Source: Hominimerdicola alba (lineage in GTDB: Bacteria > Bacillota > Clostridia > Oscillospirales > Ruminococcaceae). From it: a DNA stretch of 64,000 nucleotides. The notes beneath the pieces were generated by a model. It saw only the letters and a list, made by a program, of their open reading frames with translations, was not told the origin of the DNA and made no database searches. This document shows positions 1 through 7,093 of this stretch, piece after piece. Where the stretch lies: the NCBI RefSeq assembly GCF_900112155.1, contig NZ_FOKQ01000008.1:62001-126000 (forward strand), given 5' to 3'. Numbering within the stretch: the first letter of the stretch is position 1; each line of letters opens with the position of its first letter. Both the position numbers and the translations under genes were made by a program.

Positions 1-59
1 GTTTATCTTAAAGCTTACGCGAAGTATATCGACCCTAACGAATAATATAATATTCCCAA

Positions 60-309
60 AATGCGCATCAGCAAGAGTACCACGCATTAGTGACGTTCAG
101 AGAAAAGCCGTTTGGTGCAAGGCTAAGTCACGGCGTAGGGAAGTGCGGCTGACAGCAGGGAGAGGGGAACGGCAAGGCTCAGTATCCCTCCTCGTTTATC
201 CGCGTTAAGGATATCAAGGCTGTACAGAATATGTACAGTGAAACGGAGTGGGACCGCGGGATCTCTCGCCTCCGAATACGCATATATCGCGTGTTCGGGG
301 GCTTTTTTA
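60..309 (+). promoter_or_regulatory. T-box riboswitch leader, probably cysteine-specific
   Basis: Untranslated leader in front of cysE and cysS. The T-box core (GTGGGACCGCGG) lies at about 248-259 and is followed by a GC-rich hairpin (268-302) and a T run (303-308), which is the terminator that uncharged tRNA binding would prevent. Upstream, an AGAGA-like bulge (98-103) and a GGTG apical-loop motif (114-117) fit stem I. A TGC cysteine codon at 144-146, preceded by GGGAAG, is the best candidate specifier. T-boxes sense uncharged tRNA; tRNA-Cys fits both downstream enzymes. The 5' end is not certain, and the folding was done by eye. Confidence 0.88.
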
Positions 310-387
310 TTTATTAGAGATCTGTTCTTTTAAAACGCAGTAAGTAAGATTTATTGATATGTTTATTCAGAGATACGGAGGGTCAAC

Positions 388-1059
388 ATGAGTAAGTTGA
401 TAACCAGGATCATCAGAAGCTACAAAGAGGAGATACAGTCCATCAAGGACAGAGACCCCGCTGCCACCAGCACTTTGGAGATTCTGACTTATTCAGGACT
501 GCACGCGGTGGCTATGTACCGTGTTGCACACTGGTTCTATCTTAAAAATTTAAAGTTCGTAGCCAGGGTAATATCCCAGACGGCACGTTTTCTCACGGGT
601 ATCGAGATACATCCGGGTGCAAAGATAGGCAAGGGTCTCCTGATAGACCACGGCGCCGGTGTCGTTATCGGTGAAACAGCTGAGATTGGCGATAACTGTC
701 TGCTGTATCAGGGCTGTACCCTTGGCGGTACTGGCAAGGATCAGGGCAAGCGTCATCCTACTTTGGGCAACAATGTGATGGTGGGCTGTGGTGCTAAGGT
801 GCTGGGTCCTTTCAAGGTCGGTGATAATTCGAAGATAGCGGCTAACGCTGTTGTTCTTGAATCTGTTCCGCCCAACTGTACTGCTGTGGGCGTTCCCGCT
901 AAAGTCGTCAAGCAGAACGGCAAGCGCACTCTCGATCTCGATCAGGTGCATATGCCCGACCCTGTATCTCAGGAACTCTGCAAGGATAGGCTTGAGATAG
1001 AACGTCTTAAAAAGCGAATTGAAGAGCTTGAAAAGCGTATAGGTCAAGAGGGCGAGTAA
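388..1059 (+). CDS. cysE: Serine O-acetyltransferase
   Basis: Makes O-acetylserine from serine and acetyl-CoA, the first step of cysteine synthesis, in the cytoplasm. The 223-residue protein has the short N-terminal helical part of Gram-positive CysE and then a left-handed beta-helix of hexapeptide repeats (residues about 70-180), including the family segments [16 protein letters not shown] and [13 protein letters not shown]. The C-terminal tail is charged and probably helical. The ATG at 388 has GGAGG seven bases upstream. It is the first gene after a cysteine-type T-box, and the next gene starts on the base after its stop codon, so expression is probably raised when charged tRNA-Cys runs low. 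Confidence 0.95.
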   Translation: MSKLITRIIRSYKEEIQSIKDRDPAATSTLEILTYSGLHAVAMYRVAHWFYLKNLKFVARVISQTARFLTGIEIHPGAKIGKGLLIDHGAGVVIGETAEIGDNCLLYQGCTLGGTGKDQGKRHPTLGNNVMVGCGAKVLGPFKVGDNSKIAANAVVLESVPPNCTAVGVPAKVVKQNGKRTLDLDQVHMPDPVSQELCKDRLEIERLKKRIEELEKRIGQEGE

Positions 1060-1668
1060 ATGGATAGTATCGAGCTTATCGAGATATTGCTGGCGAAGCC
1101 TTATCTTTACACCTGCGGCGAAAGCCTTATCGCCCTGAGGACATTTCTGAACGGATATGCCTTTTGCAGGATAGAAAATCAACTGACGGGCGGAGCAAAA
1201 CCTGCCTATTCGCTGCTGCCTGCTGACTGGGGACTGTTCACGGAATATGTCCGCTGCAGCCTGACCTACGATGAACCCAATGCAGACTGGTTCGATATTC
1301 TGATGACCTATTTCGGCGACAAAGAGGGCTACCGAATGTTCGTCAACTATTTCGACAGTTTCAGACGGCTGGAGATATCGTCTTACAAGCGTGCGACACT
1401 TACAGAAGAACAGCAGCAATTCTATTCGCAGAACAGCGGAAAATCTCTTGTGCCACTGGCGTACTATGTTGCGGATATAAACAGGGGAGCCTGTTATCTT
1501 GCCGCCTGCGAATTTGATAACGAAGTTCATCGGACAGCAAGGGTCTACAAAACCGAGGAAGAAGCTCTGCTTGACGCTGAGAAGCTTTTCGGCGTAGAAC
1601 TCAACTGGTTCGGCGTAACAGGAGTAGAAGAACTGAATTTCAGAAAGCCTGTACGGCTTTTGGTTTAA
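1060..1668 (+). CDS. Uncharacterised protein between cysE and cysS
   Basis: A 202-residue soluble protein that I do not recognise. It has no signal peptide or membrane segment. It is rich in aromatic residues (for example YFGDKEGYRMFVNYF around residues 87-101) and has only a few cysteines (C19, C32, C64, C144, C149), with no CxxC metal site. The ATG directly abuts the cysE stop, and cysS follows after 18 bases, so the three are almost certainly co-transcribed under the T-box. The context suggests a role linked to cysteine supply or tRNA-Cys charging, but nothing in the sequence shows what it does. Confidence 0.85.
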   Translation: MDSIELIEILLAKPYLYTCGESLIALRTFLNGYAFCRIENQLTGGAKPAYSLLPADWGLFTEYVRCSLTYDEPNADWFDILMTYFGDKEGYRMFVNYFDSFRRLEISSYKRATLTEEQQQFYSQNSGKSLVPLAYYVADINRGACYLAACEFDNEVHRTARVYKTEEEALLDAEKLFGVELNWFGVTGVEELNFRKPVRLLV

Positions 1669-1686
1669 AAAACTAGGAGGATACAA

Positions 1687-3102
1687 ATGAAGATTTATAA
1701 CACACTCAGTCACAAAGTGGAAGAATTCGTACCGAATACTGCGGGAAAGGTATCTATGTATACCTGCGGTCCTACGGTATATCACTTTGCACACATCGGC
1801 AACCTGAGAAGCTATATCATGGAGGACGTTCTGGAGAAGTATATGCGCTGGAGCGGTCTTGATGTTAAGCGCGTTATGAACATCACCGATGTTGGTCATC
1901 TTACTTCTGACGGCGACACAGGCGACGACAAGATGCTCAAAGGTGCAAAGCGCGAGCACAAGACAGTTATGGAGATAGCTAAATTTTACACCGATGCTTT
2001 CTTCACCGACTGCGGCAAGCTGAATATCAAGACACCTGATGTTGTAGCACCTGCCACCACATATATCGATGAGTTCATCAAGGTAATATCTTCACTGATC
2101 GAAAAGGGATACGCTTACGAGGCAGGCGGAAATATCTACTTTGATACTTCAAAGCTGAAGGAGTACTATGTGTTCCACAATTTCAGTGCAGAAGACCTTG
2201 AAGTTGGCGTTCGCGAGGGTGTTGAGGAAGATACAAACAAGCGCAACAAAGCTGACTTTGTGCTTTGGTTCACAAAGTCCAAGTTTGACGATCAAGAACT
2301 GAAATGGGAATCTCCCTGGGGCGTAGGTTATCCCGGCTGGCACATCGAGTGCAGCTGCATATCCATGAAGAATCTCGGCGAGTATCTGGATATACACTGC
2401 GGCGGTGTTGATAACATCTTCCCCCACCACACAAATGAGATCGCACAGTCCGAAGCTTACATCGGACACAAGTGGTGCAACTACTGGTTCCATGTTCATC
2501 ACCTGAATACCGATACAGGCAAGATGTCCAAGTCAAAGGGTGAGTTCCTGACAGTATCTCTGCTGGAAGAAAAGGGCTATGACCCGCTGGTTTACAGATT
2601 CTTCTGCCTGCAGTCTCACTACAGAAAGTCACTGGTATTCTCCTGGGAGAACCTTGACAATGCTAAGACCGCTTATGACAAGCTGACTTCGAGGATAGCA
2701 ACACTTCTTAACGAAAAGGACGCAGGAGAAGTCGATAAGGACAAGGCAGCTGAACTGAGAGCAGCTTTCGCCGCTGCTATGGACGAAGACCTTAATACTT
2801 CAAACGGTATGACAGTTCTTTATGATATACTGAAATCAGATGCTTCCGCTGCTACCAAGCTTGCTGCTATCGAGGATATCGACAAGGTTCTTTGCGTAGG
2901 TCTTATCGCAGCTGCCAAGAAGCAGAACGAGAAGAACAGCGGTGCTGATATCCCTGCTGAGGTTATGGCTCTTGTAGATGAAAGACAGGCTGCCAGAAAA
3001 GCCAAGGATTTCGCAAAGGCTGACGAGATACGCGACAAGATAACCGCTCTGGGCTATGAGGTCAAGGAAACTCGTCAGGGCACGACCGTGACCAAGCTTT
3101 AA
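1687..3102 (+). CDS. cysS: Cysteinyl-tRNA synthetase
   Basis: Class I aminoacyl-tRNA synthetase that charges tRNA-Cys. The 471-residue length is usual for the family. Visible signatures are YTCGPTVYHFAHIGN near residues 25-39, with the HIGH-type motif and the first zinc cysteine; the further zinc ligands around CSCIS and GGVDNIFPHHTNE; and KMSKSKG for the second catalytic loop. A helical DALR-like tRNA-binding region and a short C-terminal domain follow. AGGAGG precedes the ATG. Third gene of the cysteine T-box operon, and the classic target of such a leader. Confidence 0.97.
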   Translation: MKIYNTLSHKVEEFVPNTAGKVSMYTCGPTVYHFAHIGNLRSYIMEDVLEKYMRWSGLDVKRVMNITDVGHLTSDGDTGDDKMLKGAKREHKTVMEIAKFYTDAFFTDCGKLNIKTPDVVAPATTYIDEFIKVISSLIEKGYAYEAGGNIYFDTSKLKEYYVFHNFSAEDLEVGVREGVEEDTNKRNKADFVLWFTKSKFDDQELKWESPWGVGYPGWHIECSCISMKNLGEYLDIHCGGVDNIFPHHTNEIAQSEAYIGHKWCNYWFHVHHLNTDTGKMSKSKGEFLTVSLLEEKGYDPLVYRFFCLQSHYRKSLVFSWENLDNAKTAYDKLTSRIATLLNEKDAGEVDKDKAAELRAAFAAAMDEDLNTSNGMTVLYDILKSDASAATKLAAIEDIDKVLCVGLIAAAKKQNEKNSGADIPAEVMALVDERQAARKAKDFAKADEIRDKITALGYEVKETRQGTTVTKL

Positions 3103-3114
3103 GCGGAGGAAATA

Positions 3115-3960
3115 ATGGAAAACAAGAAATCAAAAAAGAATTACTATGATGTTCAGCGCAGCAGGCGATTCAGGATCTATTTCAATTTTTCGATGATAGC
3201 CCTGGCGTTTGTGCTGGTGTTCTCGCTGTTTAACGCTTGCCAGAGGATGAAGACTGGCACACTTGATCCCGATAACGTTGATCTTATCCAGTATCAGCTG
3301 CCGAAGGATGACGCTCCCGTTGTGGTTTTTGAAACTTCCGAGGGTACTTTCACGGCTGTACTTTATCCAGATCAGGCACCGAAATTTGTTGAATATTTCG
3401 AGGATCTGGTCAAGGACGGATACTACGACGGCACCTATGTTTTCGCGGTGCAGAAAGATGTTTACTTCATGGGAGGTTCAAAGTCCACGGACGGTACCGA
3501 AACTTCCGATACGGACAAAACTAAGATCGACCCTGAGATAAACAAAGATCTGTGGCCTTTCAAGGGTTCGCTGATATCCTACGGCGACAAGGGCGGCTCG
3601 ATCTTCAACAGAAAGATCATGTCAGGCAGCCGTATACTTTTTGTTGATACGGTAGAGTTCACTGACGAATTCAAGGAAGAGCTTGATTCGGCAGGCGGCA
3701 ACACTGAGCTTGTTGACACTTTCAAGGAAAAAGGCGGAATACCAAATTTCTCCCAGCAGTACACCATCTTTGGACAGGTTTATGACGGCTTTGATGCTTA
3801 TGACGCTATCTGCCGCGCCGAGGTAGTGAAAGAAGATGACGACCTTCGTCCCAAGAAGGATATCATCATCAATAAGGCGTACTTATCCACCTACGGCGAG
3901 CACAGGAACGACAGTTTCTTTACCCGTGAAACTGATAAAAATGTGACCGATGTGGAATAA
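3115..3960 (+). CDS. Membrane-anchored cyclophilin-type peptidyl-prolyl isomerase
   Basis: A 281-residue protein with a basic N-terminus, one hydrophobic segment at about residues 23-40 and an outside domain resembling cyclophilin PPIases: VVFETSEGTFTAVLYPDQAP, KFVEYFEDLVKDGYYDGTYV, and a late YTIFGQVYDGFDAYDAI. A cysteine closes the hydrophobic segment (LFNAC), but the residues before it do not make a good lipobox, so an uncleaved anchor is more likely than a lipoprotein. It presumably helps fold exported proteins. It starts 12 bases after cysS with a GGAGG site and ends the T-box operon, followed by a strong terminator. Its sharing cysteine-responsive control is unexpected. Confidence 0.85.
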   Translation: MENKKSKKNYYDVQRSRRFRIYFNFSMIALAFVLVFSLFNACQRMKTGTLDPDNVDLIQYQLPKDDAPVVVFETSEGTFTAVLYPDQAPKFVEYFEDLVKDGYYDGTYVFAVQKDVYFMGGSKSTDGTETSDTDKTKIDPEINKDLWPFKGSLISYGDKGGSIFNRKIMSGSRILFVDTVEFTDEFKEELDSAGGNTELVDTFKEKGGIPNFSQQYTIFGQVYDGFDAYDAICRAEVVKEDDDLRPKKDIIINKAYLSTYGEHRNDSFFTRETDKNVTDVE

Positions 3961-3980
3961 TCATACCTGATATATTATAA

Positions 3981-4018
3981 AGAGCTAAGACCGATCAGCA
4001 TCGAGTCTTAGCTCTTTT
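3981..4018 (+). terminator. Rho-independent terminator after the cys operon
   Basis: Perfect 11-bp stem (AGAGCTAAGAC at 3981-3991, complement at 4005-4015) followed by TTTT. It separates the plus-strand cysteine operon from the convergent minus-strand Lgt-like gene, and may serve both. Confidence 0.85.
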
Positions 4019-4022
4019 GGTT

Positions 4023-4757
4023 TTATAGATTGTTTGATATTATTTCGGATGATTCAGCGCCGGAATTTTTCATTTTCACAATCAGCCATACAACGCCTAT
4101 AAAGGCAAGTATGATACAGAATACCTGTGTCAGCGAAAGAATAATGCCATCGTGTGATGCACGTAGAAAATCCAGCATACATTTAGCTGATGCAGAAGTT
4201 ATAAATATAACCTGCACAGCGTAACGCATTTTTTTGGTATAAAGAATTACGCCTATCAGGAATATGAGAAGGAATGAGATAGTCTCAGCCGCCTGAACAG
4301 GAAAAGCAGGACATTCATGAGCATATTGTCCTGAATATTCCACAGCAAATATGCCGTCATACTCAAAACCGTAACAGCACCCCGCAAGAAAACAGCCTAC
4401 CTTTGAAACGCTGTACATCAGCGGAAGCATGACGGTTGCAGTTTCTGCCATAACAGGCAGATCAGTCCGTGTAGGTGATATAAGCCCCATTGTGATAACT
4501 GCCGCGTATACACCGACCAATCCACCGACTGATGAAAGTCCGAAGCTCTTACCGCCGCTGGTGATCGAAGTGAGCATTACTGCGCAGAACAGGCTCATCA
4601 CAGGCAGCAGAAGAAGCATATACAAAGCGATGCGTTTTTGTATGCCTTTTCGGATATTCAGAATAAACATTCCTGCGGATCCAACAAGAAATGACATGAT
4701 TATCATCACACCGTATGGCTGTATGAGGGAATGAGTTGTGTTTATATGGATATGCAT
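4023..4757 (-). CDS. Lgt-like (prolipoprotein diacylglyceryl transferase family) membrane protein
   Basis: A 244-residue polytopic protein with about seven hydrophobic segments. The layout matches the Lgt family: an N-terminal IQPYGVMIIMSF, a GGL motif in the middle (SSVGGLVGVYAAV), a conserved SKVGCFLAGCCYG, then FPVQAAETISFLLIFLIGV and LDFLRAS. Classical Lgt has arginine and asparagine in the RIGNF motif; here these are lysine and cysteine (KVGCF), and the histidine before GGL is missing. It may therefore be a paralogue with another substrate rather than the housekeeping enzyme that lipidates lipoproteins. It starts three bases after the stop of the upstream membrane-protein gene, suggesting translational coupling. 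Confidence 0.75.
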   Translation of the reverse strand: MHIHINTTHSLIQPYGVMIIMSFLVGSAGMFILNIRKGIQKRIALYMLLLLPVMSLFCAVMLTSITSGGKSFGLSSVGGLVGVYAAVITMGLISPTRTDLPVMAETATVMLPLMYSVSKVGCFLAGCCYGFEYDGIFAVEYSGQYAHECPAFPVQAAETISFLLIFLIGVILYTKKMRYAVQVIFITSASAKCMLDFLRASHDGIILSLTQVFCIILAFIGVVWLIVKMKNSGAESSEIISNNL

Positions 4758-4760
4758 AAA

Positions 4761-5324
4761 TCAGAAACCATGACAGTCTTTCATGCAGGAAGCACACATT
4801 GCCATAATAAGAGTGAGCCATATCAATCCTAATACAAAAAATACTATATAAACGATCATAAGCACTTTGCCGAAGGTGTTTTTCGGATATTTTACTCGTA
4901 CATAGATCATCAGTATTAAAGCGGCTAAACCTGAAAAACCACTGATGGATGTAATATTTTCGTATCCATTCCTGCTTATCTCAACAATCAAAGGATTAAC
5001 ACAGAACATCAGCAACAGGGATATGATGCACATAGTGTTGGCTTTCTTTTTATCCTCGGGTGTTTCTGCATCAAAAGTTATGTTAGGTGTCATTCCGAAA
5101 GACGGACCCTTTGCAGGCAGATCAACGACCGCCATATTTTTCATGGAATCCAGATATGCAGATTCCTGGGGTGAAAGCTGTTTATACCACCTGCCGTCGG
5201 CAGCGGTGTAAAATCCAAGCTGCTTAAGTGATTGTACCTGTACACCCGCAGGTGCGGCGAGAAATAAACCATTCTGATCCCATATACATTCACAGCCGCA
5301 GATTCCATAATAATTGACTATCAT
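4761..5324 (-). CDS. Uncharacterised three-helix membrane protein
   Basis: 187 residues, not recognised. The N-terminal half (1-95) is soluble-looking, with ICGCECIW near residues 8-15 and a predicted extended region. The C-terminal half has three hydrophobic stretches (about 96-115, 125-142 and 152-177) and ends MAMCASCMKDCHGF, a cysteine-rich tail. GAGGTG precedes the ATG at a good distance, and a minus-strand promoter lies about 60 bases upstream. It is the first gene of a two-gene unit with the Lgt-like gene. Confidence 0.75.
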   Translation of the reverse strand: MIVNYYGICGCECIWDQNGLFLAAPAGVQVQSLKQLGFYTAADGRWYKQLSPQESAYLDSMKNMAVVDLPAKGPSFGMTPNITFDAETPEDKKKANTMCIISLLLMFCVNPLIVEISRNGYENITSISGFSGLAALILMIYVRVKYPKNTFGKVLMIVYIVFFVLGLIWLTLIMAMCASCMKDCHGF

Positions 5325-5383
5325 AAATACACCTCAAAATTTCAGTAATAAAGTATAAAGCAAGTATTTTGTCTTTTCTATTG

Positions 5384-5412
5384 ATTATATCATATCTTTG
5401 AAAATAATGCAA
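5384..5412 (-). promoter_or_regulatory. Sigma-A type promoter for the membrane-protein/Lgt-like pair
   Basis: Read on the minus strand: TTGCAT (5407-5412), 17 bases, TATAAT (5384-5389). The leader to the ATG at 5324 would be about 50 bases. Confidence 0.7.
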
Positions 5413-5702
5413 GCAGTGAAACGCTGGATCAAGATAATATCGTATTGCTTTTTATATCTTTTCTCTGAAGTACAAAAAGAAAACATTGCCCTTTTACGAG
5501 AACAGCATCATTATAAAACCTCGATGATATGGCGATTTCTGTATGGACTTGACGTCGGTATAAAAAGTGGTCTGACGGCGATTTATGAGCTGAATTGTGC
5601 AGGTTAAACAGTAACAAGCGTGATTTAAACAAAAAATAGTACGCCGAAAATGATTACTTCACTTTTTATTCACTAAGTATATCATGAAAATTTAATCTCT
5701 TG
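5413..5702. other. Intergenic stretch without a supported gene
   Basis: About 290 bases between two divergent promoters. Short open frames exist on both strands (for example 5398-5607 plus and 5429-5632 minus), but neither has a ribosome-binding site or a recognisable product. No clear hairpin with a T run was seen. Confidence 0.6.
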
Positions 5703-5711
5703 TGTTATAAT
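5703..5711 (+). promoter_or_regulatory. Extended -10 promoter for the CAP-like gene
   Basis: TGTTATAAT at 5703-5711 is a TGn-TATAAT extended -10. The region 17 bases upstream shows no good -35 box, which is usual for extended -10 promoters. The leader to the ATG at 5779 is about 60 bases. Confidence 0.6.
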
Positions 5712-5778
5712 ATTCCATGTGTTACTGTATGTGTAATATTAGCTTTTTGATAAATATTCTAATAAAGTGAGGTAGGAA

Positions 5779-7029
5779 ATGGTAAGAAGCAGTTTGAAGC
5801 TTTGGATAGGGTTAGCTGTTATTGTAGTAGTAGTCTTTTCGGGACTGCTCATTAAATACTCGCTCAGAAGAGACCCCCTTTCCATCGAACGTTCCGGTAA
5901 GAGCCTTTCAGAGAAGGGCGACGGCACGCCTGAAATTGATGGTCTTACAACTGACGCTGCTGATGTGGTACTGGGTACTGATTCCGAAATTATGACCACT
6001 CCGGGCGGCGAGGAGAGCGAACCTGAGGAAGAGACTCCCGTGGTCACACAGTCTACCGAGAAGGTAGATAACCGCCGTAAGACTGAGACTACAACCACAA
6101 AGTCATCTAAAGAAGTCAAGGAAGAAAAGCTGAATAAGGCTAAGAAAGAGCTTGAAGCAGCTTCCGAAAAGTTTGATAAAGCAAGTGAAAAGCTCGACCA
6201 GTGCAATCAGGCTCTTGATGATGCGAAGAACAGAAGAGATCAGCTTCAGGGCGAATACGACAACGCAAAGTCGAAGTACGAAGAGATCAAGCGCAATTAC
6301 GATGAGAGTCAGAAAGAGAATTACAACAAGGGTATGCTTGGCTTCTTTGAGAGCGTACATGACCACAAAGGCATTGAAACGCTGAAGGATTCGGATCTTG
6401 CAGCTCTTGCAAATATGGGTGACTCTGCTGATGCAACATCGCTTGAATGCATGAAGAGAAGCATAGAATATCTCAATTTCATCAACCAGATAAGAAAAGC
6501 CGAGGGCAAGCCGGAGGTCAAAGTCAGCTGCAAGCTTATGGCTCTTGCGGCACTGAACAACGATCTTTATTCGGCTGATAACAGTAATTCCAACGGTACT
6601 GGTCTTGATGAAGATCTTGCTATCGGTTTTGATGATCCTTTCACTATATGGTATTATGATGAGAAGGATTCAGAAGGCGGCAATTACCTCAGCCTTGTGA
6701 ATGAAGAGCATATCGCAGCCGGCTTCGCTTACAGCCACAAGAACGGAAATGTTCACAACGTGCTTTTCTGTGACAAGGGATATGATGCTGGTCATATGAT
6801 GCCTGTCAGCGAGTTTGCCGAGAAGTTCAACACCTATTATGAAACTGCTATCAAGGGTAAGAGCTATTCAGGTGCTGAGGAAGCTATGAAGCGTGCAGAA
6901 AGTGCACTCAATTCTGCTAAACAGGCAGTTACCGACAAAGAAAAGGCTGCACAGTCAGCTTCGACTGCTTACGGTTCAGCAAAGACTGTTTTCGAGCAGA
7001 AGGAGAATGCTGTAAAAGAGCTTGAATAA
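5779..7029 (+). CDS. Surface-anchored coiled-coil protein with CAP/SCP-like domain
   Basis: A 416-residue protein. Residues 9-26 form an N-terminal membrane anchor. A Ser/Thr/Glu-rich stalk (30-110) follows, then a long heptad-type coiled coil (about 112-185, beginning KEEKLNKAKKELEAASEKF), a globular domain (about 215-345) and a second coiled coil (352-416). The globular part starts with ECMKRSIEYLNFINQIRKAE and continues with KLMALAALNNDLY and a segment containing ENEH-like NEEHIAAGFAYS, which fits a CAP/SCP fold as in PgrA/SEC10-type surface proteins of Gram-positives. The domain call rests on pattern only. It likely acts at the cell surface, possibly in adhesion. GAGGTAGG precedes the ATG, and it has its own promoter and terminator. 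Confidence 0.75.
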   Translation: MVRSSLKLWIGLAVIVVVVFSGLLIKYSLRRDPLSIERSGKSLSEKGDGTPEIDGLTTDAADVVLGTDSEIMTTPGGEESEPEEETPVVTQSTEKVDNRRKTETTTTKSSKEVKEEKLNKAKKELEAASEKFDKASEKLDQCNQALDDAKNRRDQLQGEYDNAKSKYEEIKRNYDESQKENYNKGMLGFFESVHDHKGIETLKDSDLAALANMGDSADATSLECMKRSIEYLNFINQIRKAEGKPEVKVSCKLMALAALNNDLYSADNSNSNGTGLDEDLAIGFDDPFTIWYYDEKDSEGGNYLSLVNEEHIAAGFAYSHKNGNVHNVLFCDKGYDAGHMMPVSEFAEKFNTYYETAIKGKSYSGAEEAMKRAESALNSAKQAVTDKEKAAQSASTAYGSAKTVFEQKENAVKELE

Positions 7030-7045
7030 TGTATCTTAAAATTTT

Positions 7046-7080
7046 ACTGCCTTGTCCTTTGTAGGATAAGGCAGTTTTTT
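7046..7080 (+). terminator. Terminator after the CAP-like gene
   Basis: Stem of about 12 bp (ACTGCCTTGTCC at 7046-7057 with GGATAAGGCAGT at 7064-7075, one mismatch) followed by a T run to 7080. The next gene's GGAGGTG begins on the very next base. Confidence 0.8.
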
Positions 7081-7093
7081 GGAGGTGACGCTT

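Noticed and set aside
550-1959. 469-codon open frame on the minus strand
   Set aside because: It lies antisense to cysE, the next gene and cysS, has no ribosome site and no recognisable domain. The open frame reflects codon bias of the real genes.
5398-5607. 69-codon open frame upstream of the CAP-like gene
   Set aside because: No Shine-Dalgarno, overlaps the -35 box of the divergent promoter, and no recognisable product.
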